A stretch of 64,000 bases of DNA from Synechococcus sp. PROS-9-1 (GTDB lineage Bacteria; Cyanobacteriota; Cyanobacteriia; PCC-6307; Cyanobiaceae). This document shows, one piece after another, positions 20,931 through 29,932 of this stretch. The translations under genes were made by a program, and so were the position numbers. The DNA lies in assembly GCF_014279775.1 (NCBI RefSeq), contig NZ_CP047961.1, positions 124,001 through 188,000 of the forward strand, given 5' to 3'. The notes under the pieces are model-generated. The model did not search any database. It saw nothing but the letters and a program-made list of their open reading frames with translations, and was not told the origin of the DNA. Each line of letters starts with the position of its first letter. Position 1 is the first letter of the stretch.

Positions 20931-21499
20931 GGCTTCTCCATCAGCGCACTCAGCCGCAGCATCGAATCCCGCAAGCTGGTGCGTGTCAGCTGGGCAAACA
21001 GAGGTTGCATCAGGCCTGGCAATTCAGGAACCAAGGTGATGGTGTGGCGCAGACGCGTCCCCGTTTGTGTTGGCGTTAACGACCAGCTTCCGCTGAGGGC
21101 ACTGATCAAATCACCCTTGATCATGCGGAAGTGAATGGCTGTCTTGGGCGTTTCCGTTACAGCAAGTTCAGCGCTGATTGTTAACCCGAAGGTGTAGGGA
21201 GCCTGATAAGCCTGGCGTAGCCGCAGGCTGTTCCCCTGCCGGCTGAGGAGTTGCACCTTGGAGATGTCAGGCATTGCTTCCCCTATGGCCACGTAATCGG
21301 TGAGCACCTCCCAGGCGCGCTGGGGCGGCACTGGCACGGTCATTGATGCAGTGCGGGTGTTCCCCTGCTGCTCCACCAGCACGTTCAGCTTGGTTTGCGC
21401 TTGTGCCGCAGGTAAAGCTGCTGCGCTGATGATCGCCAACGGCATGAGTAAGGCAGAACCTTTAAGGGCCCAGGGAGAAAGGCGAGAATGAGAGAACAT
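20927..21499 (-). CDS. exported SRPBCC (START/cyclase-like) protein
   Basis: About 190 residues. The N-terminus has basic residues, a hydrophobic core (ALLMPLAIISAAALPAAQA) and an AxA-type signal peptidase site. The mature part is a single SRPBCC domain that starts with the typical VPVPPQRAWEVLTDY and IGEAMPDISKVQLL blocks. Such domains form a hydrophobic pocket for lipids or polyketides; the exact role is unknown. It is the only minus-strand gene in the cluster. It overlaps its neighbours at both ends: 4 bases with the GT2 stop, and its ATG shares a CATG with the divergent hydrolase start. A later in-frame ATG at 21445 would lack the basic region. Confidence 0.8.
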   Translation of the reverse strand: MFSHSRLSPWALKGSALLMPLAIISAAALPAAQAQTKLNVLVEQQGNTRTASMTVPVPPQRAWEVLTDYVAIGEAMPDISKVQLLSRQGNSLRLRQAYQAPYTFGLTISAELAVTETPKTAIHFRMIKGDLISALSGSWSLTPTQTGTRLRHTITLVPELPGLMQPLFAQLTRTSLRDSMLRLSALMEKP

Positions 21500-22592
21500 G
21501 GCCGCGCTACTGGTGCACTCCAATCCATTCTGCCGGCGCCGCACCTATTTCATCAGCGGTTTTGATCCAAGAGGTGTGGCTCACTACCAGGGCTTGTTTA
21601 AGCGGGCCTTGAAACAACGGGGTTGGCGTTTAGGGCGGCGTTTACCAGGTGAGCAAATCACGCTTTGGCCTTTGGAGAAGCAAGGCACTGAGCTCGCATT
21701 CCTGCATTGGGATGATGTGGCACGGGCCCACTGGCCCAAGCATCCCTTTTCACTGCTGGGTCAACTGCTCCCGTATGGATGGGACTACCTGTTTAGAGGG
21801 CGCTTATGGGCTGCTGCCAGGTTGTGTAGAGGGGTTGCCTTATGCGGCTTGTATCCCCTAGTTGTGCTCGCGATCGTGTTTTTGTTGGCGGCTGCAGCCG
21901 CTTGGCTTGGCTTGCAGGTAGGGCCGCCCATAGGGCCCATCATTGCGACATTTTTAGCAGCGATGGTGGTTTGGCGAGGCTGGCTATTGGCTGACCAGCT
22001 CGGGGTTGTCTGGCTGAGTCGCTCGATCTTGTTCACGTATCGGCTCGGCGAAGCTCGCGATCAAAGCCTGCGTTTGCGGGTTCAGATGTTGGCGCAATCC
22101 CTTTTGGATCTGGAACGAAACTCGCCTGCAAACGAAATCCTGATTGTGGGTCACAGCTCTGGTTCATTCGTTTTGGCAATGTTGGCGGCGGAGCTACGCC
22201 GACGGCCTGAGGCTGAAACCGTTTTGCAAAAAATGAGCTTGCTTAGCCTTGGACAAAATCTTGCCAATCTGGCCTTGTATCCACGTGCTGATGCCTTCCG
22301 TCAAGATCTGAGGGAGCTGGCTAAGCCCCCTCGTTTGCCCTGGCTTGATGTGACATCCGCAGATGATCTGCTGTGCTTTGCCGGTGTGAATCCCTACGAG
22401 GTCTGCGGAATGCCGTTGCCAGAGCAGGGCAACTATCCACGCCAGCAACTGTTGGATCTAAGAAAAACGAGGGGTTTGAGACGTCGCCGCCAGTGGCTCA
22501 GTGTGCTGTTCGAGCTTCATTTTGTTTACCTCTGCGATCCGTCAAGCGGAATTGATCTCTGTGGCTTGATCGCTGGGGAGGGTCACTGTTAA
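21498..22592 (+). CDS. membrane-associated alpha/beta hydrolase
   Basis: A 364-residue protein with the serine-hydrolase nucleophile elbow GHSSGS (Ser220) preceded by EILIVGH. One or two long hydrophobic segments lie near residues 115-165 (LYPLVVLAIVFLLAAAAAW, GPIIATFLAAMVVW), so the active domain is membrane-tethered. A lipase, esterase or thioesterase role on the cluster product is possible but not shown. The start codon overlaps that of the divergent SRPBCC gene in a CATG, and the stop overlaps the P450 start by one base, so hydrolase and P450 are probably co-translated. Confidence 0.75.
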   Translation: MAALLVHSNPFCRRRTYFISGFDPRGVAHYQGLFKRALKQRGWRLGRRLPGEQITLWPLEKQGTELAFLHWDDVARAHWPKHPFSLLGQLLPYGWDYLFRGRLWAAARLCRGVALCGLYPLVVLAIVFLLAAAAAWLGLQVGPPIGPIIATFLAAMVVWRGWLLADQLGVVWLSRSILFTYRLGEARDQSLRLRVQMLAQSLLDLERNSPANEILIVGHSSGSFVLAMLAAELRRRPEAETVLQKMSLLSLGQNLANLALYPRADAFRQDLRELAKPPRLPWLDVTSADDLLCFAGVNPYEVCGMPLPEQGNYPRQQLLDLRKTRGLRRRRQWLSVLFELHFVYLCDPSSGIDLCGLIAGEGHC

Positions 22593-23983
22593 TGGCGATC
22601 ACACCTCCCTGGCCGAAACCGCTGCCTTACACCGCAAACCTGTTTCGGCGCCTTGCCCGTGGTTGGACCAGCTGGTTCGGTTTGCTCAATGAATGGGACT
22701 TCCGCATCGCCTTGGGGGAACTCAACCTCCTGGGACTGCGCGTTTTTTTGGTGAACGACCGAGCCCTCGTGCGGCGTGTGTTGATTGAGGAGGTAGAGAA
22801 TTTCCCAAAGCATCCCTACACCCTCTGGATTCTCGAGCCGCTCATCGGTCGAGCCATTTTCTCGGTGAACGGTGAGGAATGGGCCCGTCAACGGCGTCTC
22901 ATTGATCAAGCCTTTCAGGCAGCCCAGTTGGAGCGGGTCTATCCAGCGATGGCTGCTGCCACCGATGCGATGTTGGAGCGGTTGGACCAGGAGTTGGCGC
23001 AACAGCCAGATGCCATGCGGGGGGCTGTGGTCGACATCGAAGCAGCGATGACTTGGGTGACAGCGGATGTAATCGTGCGCACGATTCTGAGCCGGCCTTT
23101 ACAGGCAGATGAAGCAAGAGAGGTGGTGGAGGCCTTTGGGCGCTATCAACGCCGGGCGGCTCGTGCTTTGGTGATGCGTTTCTTGCATCTCCCTCGGCGC
23201 TGGGTGCAGCGTTCTCTACAGCGTGATGCGGGTGTGATTCGCCGTTGGATTAAAGGGGTGATTGAGGAGCGGTTGGCGGCGCCGGACGCAGGTGGAGACG
23301 ATTTGCTCGCTTATCTCATGGCAGCGCATGATCCAGTGAGCGGCACCAGTTTCAGCGCGGAGGAGCTGGTTGATCAGGTTTGTTTTCTGTTCTTGGCCGG
23401 GCATGAAACCTCTGCTAGCGCCTTGAGCAGTGCCTGTTGGTTATTGGCTCTCGACCCTTCTTGCCAGCAGCGGTTTTGGGCTGAAGTGGACGGGGTCGTA
23501 GAAGAGGGCGGCTTGGCTCCGGAGCGCTTGCGAAAGCTTGATTACGGTGCCGCTGTGTTTCAAGAAACCCTGCGCCTCTATCCGCCAGTGAGTTTTTTTA
23601 TTCGCGAAAGGCAAAGCACCGAAACCACGTTGCAGGCGAGTCGTTGCCCTGTGGGTTCATTGCTGACCTTCTCGCCATGGGTGATTCACCGCCATGAGGA
23701 TCACTGGCCGGAGCCCAATCAGTTTCGCCCTGAACGTTTTTTGCTCGATGGCTCCACCCCAGAAGAACGCCGTCTGTCTCGAGAGGCTTGGTTGCCCTAT
23801 GGCTTGGGGCCGCGCAAGTGTCCTGGGGCTGCCTTTGCCCAGCAGGAGGCTTTATTGGTGCTCGCGGAATTGATTGGGGAGTACCAGCTTTTACCTGCAA
23901 ACGAGGACATCGGCCCGGAATGGGTGGGTCGCCTTACGTTGCGTAGCGCCAATGGCGTGCTGTTGCGGCTTGTCCCGCGTTGA
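22592..23983 (+). CDS. cytochrome P450
   Basis: A 463-residue soluble-type P450. The I-helix AGHETS lies near residues 269-274, the K-helix ETLR is followed by YPPVSFFIRE, and the heme loop is PYGLGPRKCPG with the thiolate Cys410. The usual FxxGxRxC begins with Tyr here, a tolerated variation. It probably hydroxylates a fatty chain or polyketide using electrons from ferredoxin. It is coupled to the hydrolase by a one-base TAATG overlap and is the last plus-strand gene of the polyketide locus. It converges on the outer-membrane protein gene with only 17 bases between the stops. Confidence 0.95.
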   Translation: MAITPPWPKPLPYTANLFRRLARGWTSWFGLLNEWDFRIALGELNLLGLRVFLVNDRALVRRVLIEEVENFPKHPYTLWILEPLIGRAIFSVNGEEWARQRRLIDQAFQAAQLERVYPAMAAATDAMLERLDQELAQQPDAMRGAVVDIEAAMTWVTADVIVRTILSRPLQADEAREVVEAFGRYQRRAARALVMRFLHLPRRWVQRSLQRDAGVIRRWIKGVIEERLAAPDAGGDDLLAYLMAAHDPVSGTSFSAEELVDQVCFLFLAGHETSASALSSACWLLALDPSCQQRFWAEVDGVVEEGGLAPERLRKLDYGAAVFQETLRLYPPVSFFIRERQSTETTLQASRCPVGSLLTFSPWVIHRHEDHWPEPNQFRPERFLLDGSTPEERRLSREAWLPYGLGPRKCPGAAFAQQEALLVLAELIGEYQLLPANEDIGPEWVGRLTLRSANGVLLRLVPR

Positions 23984-24000
23984 TGACGATGCCTTCGGCC

Positions 24001-25983
24001 TTAAAAACCCACCAGAACCCTGCCGCCCCAGCGAATTTGCTCGGCACTCAGTAATTGGCCGATATCGAGGATCGAGGCAGCTGTAGTGCCGTAGGCCTCT
24101 AGAGCAATGCTTTCGGTGGTCTGCCAGCGCAGACCAAGCGTGCTGTTGCTCTGAGAAAATTGATTTATCACAAGGTTTCCTTCAGGGATGAGCTGCCAGC
24201 GCGGCGCTAGCTGCACGTTCGCGCTCAGGCCCACACCCCAGAGGTTGCCAACCCCACTCCATGCCACTTTGGGGTTCACATTGAAAGCGAGCCAGGGAGT
24301 GGCTTCCCAGGTGTTGATGGATTCAGTGAACACGTAGCCCTGGCCGCTGCTGCTCTTGGCATCGCTTCTGCCGAGGGTGATGCGGCCACCTCCCCAGAAA
24401 GGAGCGCCGCGCAGAGGACTGAAAGCCACGGCTTTACCACCGATGCGCCAGTTGTAGGCGCCGTCGTTGGCGTAGGTGCGCGCCTGGGGAGTGGTCTGGG
24501 GAACGTTGTTGTAGAGACCACCGCTAAATAAACCCACCTGGAAAATGTTCGACAGCGAGTAGCCCACAAAGCCGTTGCGGTTCCCTCCGTCGTCGCCATT
24601 GCCCCAGGCCTCGATGCCTCCATCGGGTGGAACAAGAGCGGTGTTCACGGTGAGGCCGCCCTTGCTTAAAGATTGTTGCCGTGTGGTGAGGGGCGGTTGG
24701 GGCGTATCGGGTGTGTCTGGAGTGAACACGAAGCTGGCGCTGTAGCCCAGACGGTTGTCGGAAGGTAGGGCGAGCAGCGCTGTGGCTGGTGTGGCGCCGA
24801 AGCCATTGGTGATCATGCCCCGCAGACCAATGCGGGGGTTTAGGTCCCAATTGATTCCGGCTGAAAGGATGGGTACGCGTGAAAATTCAAGATCAGCATT
24901 AAAGCTATTGGTTCCAGCACCCACGGGTTGGGCGATGCTCGCGGTGAGTCCTAACTCGGGGATGGGTTGGAACAGAACACCACCACTGATGAATGGATTG
25001 GTTCCATAAAACGTGCCTGCGCCCCCTTGGCCTGCGCCCTGGCTGGAGGGCAGAACGCTCACCCCTGGAGCAAGGCTGAATTGCAGGTTTTTGGTTGCTT
25101 GCCAGCTCACCGGAAGGCTGATGGAGCCAACAATGTTGCGTGTGAACACCCTGCTGCCGGAGTCATTGAAGATGTTGGGGCTGGCGTTATCTCCCGCGTT
25201 AGAGAAGGAGTCGTCACCACCGCTACCCACTTCCCAGACTTCTAGGGATCCATTCAGAGCCAGTTGCCAGCTGTCTTGATTGAGCAAGCGCCAGCGTGCG
25301 GCTGCGCCGTAGCTTTGCCAGAAGTTGCCGGGCTGCTTCTTGAATCCAGTTAGCGGGGCGTTGAGTGGGTCATCGGCTTGGCTCACAAATGCCGTGAGCT
25401 GCAGGTTATCGATCAGGCCGACGTCGAGATTGATGGCGTAGTTCTGGTTCCCTGTGCCGGTATCACTGCTGAACGGCGAGATGTTCAGGAAGCTGATCCG
25501 CCATTGCTCAGACGGCAGGGTGGCTGCAGTGGGTACGGCGAGTGATAACCGCAGCAGGGGGAGGTAGTCGCTGGCTTTGAGGGGAATGCTGTTCAGTACT
25601 GCCTCCACTTGTTCTGGCGTGAGCTGCTGATCAAAAGGTTCTTTGGAGGCTTCCTTAGGGGGCTCTGCTGATCTCTCGTCGTTTGCAATCACCTCCCAGA
25701 CCAATCGATTCAGCGATGGATTGGTGTGCTCGTTGTCTGGAATCACCTCCCAAACCACTGGATCCATCGATTGTTTGCTCTGCTCACGTTCCGGCACCGC
25801 ATCCCAAATCACAGATGGAGCAGCATCTGCTTCTTTTGCGCTGTTCTGATCCATCAGCAACGGCTCCCAGCGCACCTGGGTGTGGGCCTCTCGTGGCGCC
25901 AGGGCAGTGGTGCTCAGGCACAACAACACACCGCCAGCCATGAGTTTGGACAGGCCGTGAACGATCGCAGGTTGGTTGCTCAA
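24001..25983 (-). CDS. outer-membrane beta-barrel protein with N-terminal Trp repeats
   Basis: About 660 residues; no named family recognised. An N-terminal hydrophobic signal segment (MAGGVLLCLSTTALA) is followed by four short repeats centred on Trp39, Trp60, Trp78 and Trp96 of the form W-(E/D)-x-(I/V/L)-(P/A/L) with acidic residues after. The rest alternates aromatic and small residues, with many Gly/Asn turns, and ends GGRVLVGF with a terminal Phe, as outer-membrane barrels do. The start is TTG at 25983, overlapping the Wzz-like stop as TTGA, so it is third in a wza-wzz-omp operon. A role in polysaccharide passage or anchoring at the outer membrane is inferred from that context. Confidence 0.7.
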   Translation of the reverse strand: MSNQPAIVHGLSKLMAGGVLLCLSTTALAPREAHTQVRWEPLLMDQNSAKEADAAPSVIWDAVPEREQSKQSMDPVVWEVIPDNEHTNPSLNRLVWEVIANDERSAEPPKEASKEPFDQQLTPEQVEAVLNSIPLKASDYLPLLRLSLAVPTAATLPSEQWRISFLNISPFSSDTGTGNQNYAINLDVGLIDNLQLTAFVSQADDPLNAPLTGFKKQPGNFWQSYGAAARWRLLNQDSWQLALNGSLEVWEVGSGGDDSFSNAGDNASPNIFNDSGSRVFTRNIVGSISLPVSWQATKNLQFSLAPGVSVLPSSQGAGQGGAGTFYGTNPFISGGVLFQPIPELGLTASIAQPVGAGTNSFNADLEFSRVPILSAGINWDLNPRIGLRGMITNGFGATPATALLALPSDNRLGYSASFVFTPDTPDTPQPPLTTRQQSLSKGGLTVNTALVPPDGGIEAWGNGDDGGNRNGFVGYSLSNIFQVGLFSGGLYNNVPQTTPQARTYANDGAYNWRIGGKAVAFSPLRGAPFWGGGRITLGRSDAKSSSGQGYVFTESINTWEATPWLAFNVNPKVAWSGVGNLWGVGLSANVQLAPRWQLIPEGNLVINQFSQSNSTLGLRWQTTESIALEAYGTTAASILDIGQLLSAEQIRWGGRVLVGF

Positions 25984-27689
25984 CCCAGCTCCAGATCAGG
26001 ATCAAGCAGCACCCAACCAGCCAGAGGGGTGCCTTGAAGCGCCAATTTCTGTTTGAACTGGGACAGCTGGGTGCGTGTGGCTACGCCTGGGGCAGTGAGC
26101 AGCAGCTGGGTGGCGCAACGGCTGGTTTGGCGCAGGTCGCTGCTCACTAGCAGCTCACGGCTGCCAAGGGCCTGTTGCAGCTCGGAGCGCAAGCGCTGCA
26201 GCTGATCACTGGGAACATTGCCTACGGGAATGAGAGCAATCGGTCCAGGGGCGGGCACGCTTAGGGGGCCGTTGGCCAAGAGATCAGCGGCGTCATGCCA
26301 GCTGTTGGGGGCAAGCGCAGAGAGGTGCTTGAGCAGAGGGCAAGGCAGCAATCCCTTGAGCTCATCACGGCTGAACACCAGCCCGGTGCGGCGATCCACC
26401 ACAAGGGCAGCACCGCTTCCAGCGACCAAGCCGGCCAGCAAACCCAGCGCCATCATCCGCTTTTTGCGGGGGGCCACTGGGTTGTCAAGCAAGGTCGGGG
26501 TAGAGATCAACTCCCATGGCTCTTGTTTGCGGGCTTTTTCAAGTGAAAGTACCTGGCGCTCCGCTTCTAATTTGGTAAGCGTGGCTTCATCACGGGCAGC
26601 TTCGCGTAGAAGTTCCCTGAACTTGATCAACACTCCCTTAGGACGTTCCGCCGCCTTGAGTCTTGCTTGCGCTGCAGTTCGCTGGGCATATAGATAACCA
26701 TATGTTTGGCGTTTAAATACCTCAATCAGCAGGCGGCGTTTCTCTAATACCCTTCTGATCGAGTCATCCTTATCGGTGAATTTGGCGCGTAGGAGGGCGA
26801 GCTCAGTGTCAAGAGCGTCAAGAGTTTGAGGTAATTCCTGAGCAGCAAGCTCGGGGATATTTCTCCCCAAATACATTAAAGTTTCCGGATTATCGTTGAG
26901 TTGATTAAGTTGTATGAGTTGTTCGTTAATGCTTCGGATTTGATTGGCGGCCTGCACTCTGATGGCTTCGATGTTTATTGAATTTTTGATTTCATTATCG
27001 TTAGCTCCTTCGCCCTTTAAAGCTGTGAGGTCTTCATTAATGGCGTATTGCTGAGCCGCCCGGAGTGACTCGGCGCTTTTCGTAGTGAAAAGCTCTATCT
27101 GTTCATCGAGATAGGAAATCGCCTGGGTTAAGCCCTTCGCTCTGTCGCGTCCGGAATAGGCCTGGTAGGTCTTAGAGATGCGATCAATTACCGGAAGAAT
27201 CAAGTCTTCCTGGGTGTCGCGGTAGGCGATCTCGAGCACGGAGGTGCCTTTGGCGAGTTCGATCGTGAGATTTCCCACCCAACTCGAGTAGCGCCACGCG
27301 CTGACGTCCTCACCTGTTTTGGCTTTGCTGGCTTTCACGAAATCGAAAACCGGCTTGAGCACCGAAGGGCTTTCGAGAATTTTGACCTCGGTTTCCAATT
27401 GGCTTTCACCACCGCCAGCTCCGATCAATCCGGCTAAGCCTGGATTGGTTTGAAGCAAGGCAGCCGCACCACTGGAAGGTTGCTCATTGTTTTGCAGCAC
27501 GATCTGAAATTGCCCTTCCCACACTGGTTTGCGAGTGAAGGCATAGAGGGTGGAAAGGACGAGCGCCCATCCCGCAACAGCTCCAATCAGGCGCTTATGG
27601 CGAAGCAGGGCCCCGCCCACTTGGCGCAGATCGATCTCATCGTCTGTTGATGGGTTCTCGATGGGGGAGGGGGTATGGCTGCTCGTCAT
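25980..27689 (-). CDS. Wzz/GumC-like chain-length and export co-polymerase without kinase domain
   Basis: A 569-residue inner-membrane protein of the polysaccharide co-polymerase family. The first membrane segment lies near residues 34-51 (LIGAVAGWALVLSTLYAF), then the Wzz domain and long coiled-coil periplasmic helices. The second membrane segment is near 412-431 (MMALGLLAGLVAGSGAALVV). The cytoplasmic tail has the remains of a P-loop-like fold but no Walker A motif, so it is not an autokinase like Wzc. It controls polymer length and bridges to Wza. Its ATG shares one base with the wza stop and its stop overlaps the next gene. Confidence 0.88.
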   Translation of the reverse strand: MTSSHTPSPIENPSTDDEIDLRQVGGALLRHKRLIGAVAGWALVLSTLYAFTRKPVWEGQFQIVLQNNEQPSSGAAALLQTNPGLAGLIGAGGGESQLETEVKILESPSVLKPVFDFVKASKAKTGEDVSAWRYSSWVGNLTIELAKGTSVLEIAYRDTQEDLILPVIDRISKTYQAYSGRDRAKGLTQAISYLDEQIELFTTKSAESLRAAQQYAINEDLTALKGEGANDNEIKNSINIEAIRVQAANQIRSINEQLIQLNQLNDNPETLMYLGRNIPELAAQELPQTLDALDTELALLRAKFTDKDDSIRRVLEKRRLLIEVFKRQTYGYLYAQRTAAQARLKAAERPKGVLIKFRELLREAARDEATLTKLEAERQVLSLEKARKQEPWELISTPTLLDNPVAPRKKRMMALGLLAGLVAGSGAALVVDRRTGLVFSRDELKGLLPCPLLKHLSALAPNSWHDAADLLANGPLSVPAPGPIALIPVGNVPSDQLQRLRSELQQALGSRELLVSSDLRQTSRCATQLLLTAPGVATRTQLSQFKQKLALQGTPLAGWVLLDPDLELG

Positions 27690-28897
27690 CAGTTGAAGTT
27701 GTTAAAGATCGAGTAGAAGGCATAGATACCAAAGGCAGGAGTTGTGAGCTCATTCAGCACCGTGGCAGTGGCGCTAAGCGGCGATTCGCGAACGGTGATC
27801 AAATCTCCAGCCATCAATACGGGGTTGTTGGGGGCATCCGCAGCTGCACCTGGGTTGTAACCAAAGATCCTGCGATCCACTTCTCCTTCCCTGGTGAAAC
27901 GGATGAATTCCACCTTGCCGCGCATCAGTTGCGGGCCACCGGCGAGGGTTAAGGCTTGATTGAGCACGGAGCCTTGAGGCACCACAACGCCGCCAGGATT
28001 TTTAACGCGCCCGCTCACGAACACATTCATGAATTGGGGGCTGAGGTTGGTTTGCCCGGCTTTGAGCAACTGCTCCCGCATCACCACCTTGCTTTTGCTC
28101 ACGCTCACCACATCGCCGTCAAACAGGCGGATGTTTTGGGATTCGTTGCCTTCCGTGATCAGCGAGAGAAAGTCGAGGTTGGTGCGGATGCGGCCACCAC
28201 CAAGGCCCAGGGCTCGTTTGCGCGTGACCTGCACCTTGGAGAGGTTGGAATAGGGGGTGATTCCCTGAGCGGTGCGGATCGCGTCAAAGACGGTGGGAAA
28301 CAAAGTTCCAAAGGTGCTTAAACCACTGCCGCCGGGTCCTGCTGCTGCAGCTCTTGGCAGTTGGCCCAATCCAGGCCGGTTGGTTGATGTGGCGGTTCCT
28401 GCTTGCAGCTGAGTGGCTTCCGCTGTGGTGGAGAGATTTTCGAGATCAGAGTCTCCACTCAAGGTGTAATACCCAGGCCGTCTCACTTCGCCGCCGATGT
28501 AAATCCGGATCGGGCGATAGCGCACGGGCCGCACGTAAACCTGTGGGTCACGCACGTAGGTGCTGAATTGTTCGGTGAGGAAATAACGCAGCTCTTCCAC
28601 CGTGAGCCCTTCGACATAGAGGGCTCTTAGGCGGGGAAGGTAAAGCGTTCCGTCGGGGCCGATCGAGAAACGCCCGCTCAGTTCGGGAAGATCCAGCAAC
28701 TCAATCTGCAGACCATCCCCAGGGCCGAGGATGTAGGCGTCATAGGTGATTTGTGAACGCTGCTCGAGCGGCAGGGGTTGGGCCTGCTCTACGACTGTTT
28801 CTTCAACCTCAATGAGCTGCTGAGCACCCACCATGACGGGCTGGAGCGTTAGAGCAACTCCTGATGCGATCGCCCATAGGAAACGGGTATTCAGCAA
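27689..28897 (-). CDS. wza: Wza-type polysaccharide export outer-membrane protein
   Basis: A 402-residue periplasmic/outer-membrane export protein. It has a signal peptide (FLWAIASGVALTLQPVMVGAQ) and then the Poly_export block YILGPGDGLQIELLDLPELSG. SLBB-type domains follow (VYVRPVRYRPIRIYIGGEVRRPG, VSGRVKNPGGVVVPQGS). There is no lipobox Cys after the signal, unlike enterobacterial Wza, which is common in cyanobacteria. The start is probably TTG at 28897 (LNTRFLW...). It opens the wza-wzz-omp operon and is divergent from the DUF218 gene across about 118 bases. Confidence 0.9.
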   Translation of the reverse strand: MLNTRFLWAIASGVALTLQPVMVGAQQLIEVEETVVEQAQPLPLEQRSQITYDAYILGPGDGLQIELLDLPELSGRFSIGPDGTLYLPRLRALYVEGLTVEELRYFLTEQFSTYVRDPQVYVRPVRYRPIRIYIGGEVRRPGYYTLSGDSDLENLSTTAEATQLQAGTATSTNRPGLGQLPRAAAAGPGGSGLSTFGTLFPTVFDAIRTAQGITPYSNLSKVQVTRKRALGLGGGRIRTNLDFLSLITEGNESQNIRLFDGDVVSVSKSKVVMREQLLKAGQTNLSPQFMNVFVSGRVKNPGGVVVPQGSVLNQALTLAGGPQLMRGKVEFIRFTREGEVDRRIFGYNPGAAADAPNNPVLMAGDLITVRESPLSATATVLNELTTPAFGIYAFYSIFNNFN

Positions 28898-29015
28898 TCT
28901 TCATTCTGTAAAAGCCCTTGCAAGGTATGGCATCTCAGTGTCTTGGGAAAGTGTTCTGTTGCCAGGAAGAGAATTGGGTGGAAAGCACACTTTTCGCAGA
29001 GCTGACGACGTTTCG

Positions 29016-29786
29016 ATGATTTATCTGCTCAGCAAGCTTCTCCCTCTGGCCTTGTTGCCACTTGGCTTCTCCTTGATCCTTCTGTTCGTGGGGCTGATCG
29101 GCCGTTGGCGTTGGCCTGTGATTGCAGCGCTTGTGCTGCTTTGGGTTTGTTCTCTGGGGCTGGTGAGCCAAACCCTGTGGCGCTGGCTCGAGGCGCCCTG
29201 GCAACGCACCACCGCATCTGAAGCTCATTCTGCTGAAGCGATCGTGGTGCTCAGCGGCGGCCGTCACCCAGCTCCCGGTGCTGCGCGGGTGAGCGAGTGG
29301 CACGACCCAGACCGCTTTCTTGCTGGCCTCGATCTCTACCGCGCTGGCAAGGCCCCGCGCTTGCTGTTTACCGGTGGGGCAAGTCCGTTCCGGCCCGGCC
29401 AACCTCCCGAGGGGAAGCGCTACCTAAAGGAAGCGCAACAGCTTGGAATCCCCGCTGGCGTTATGGCGAGCACGCCACCGGTGGTGAACACCGCAGAAGA
29501 AGCGGTTGCGATTCGTCGATTGCTGGAGACATCTGGGAATGGATTAGTTCCATCCCCTCGCATCCTGCTGGTCACCAGTGCCTTTCATATGCGCCGTGCT
29601 CAGCGCCTGTTTGAGCGCCAGGGTCTCGTGGTGGAACCGTTCCCCGTGGATTTTCAGGCCCGCGGCGCTTGGGCCGGTCCTCTGTGGCGTGACCCAACCC
29701 AGTGGTTTCCTTCTGCAGGCGCTTTAGATGGCAGCTCCCGTGCCCTGCGTGAGCTATTGGGTCGCTTGATCTATCGGGCTTGGTAG
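29016..29786 (+). CDS. DUF218/YdcF (SanA/ElyC-like) membrane protein
   Basis: A 256-residue protein with two N-terminal membrane segments (LLPLALLPLGFSLILLFVGL and PVIAALVLLWVCSLGLV). A DUF218 domain follows, with AIVVLSGG near residue 75, ARLLFTGG, NTAEEAVAIRRLL and LLVTSAFHMRRAQRLF. Members act in envelope, cyclic enterobacterial antigen or vancomycin-barrier phenotypes; the chemistry is not settled. I start it at the ATG at 29016, because the upstream open frame runs into the wza promoter region and has no family sequence. Its position next to wza suggests an envelope polysaccharide role. Confidence 0.85.
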   Translation: MIYLLSKLLPLALLPLGFSLILLFVGLIGRWRWPVIAALVLLWVCSLGLVSQTLWRWLEAPWQRTTASEAHSAEAIVVLSGGRHPAPGAARVSEWHDPDRFLAGLDLYRAGKAPRLLFTGGASPFRPGQPPEGKRYLKEAQQLGIPAGVMASTPPVVNTAEEAVAIRRLLETSGNGLVPSPRILLVTSAFHMRRAQRLFERQGLVVEPFPVDFQARGAWAGPLWRDPTQWFPSAGALDGSSRALRELLGRLIYRAW

Positions 29787-29827
29787 CGCTTGGCGGGTCG
29801 GGGGCTCGATCGAAACGCTGAACGGTG

Positions 29828-29932
29828 ATGCCAGCTTTTTGCCTCGACACCTCAGCAATCCTGACCTTGCCAGACGACGAACTCGGTGCTGCAGGCATTA
29901 GCGACGCGTGTGTGCAGTGTGCGCCTCCTTAA
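29828..29932 (+). pseudogene. PIN-domain (VapC-type) toxin fragment
   Basis: A 34-codon frame from ATG 29828 begins MPAFCLDTSAILTLPDDE. This resembles the first strand of PIN toxins (xLDTSAILxLLxDEPG), including the first catalytic Asp. It then loses similarity and stops at 29932. It looks like the 5' remnant of a vapC gene cut off by the MazF fragment that follows on the other strand. The match is short, so confidence is modest. Confidence 0.5.
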
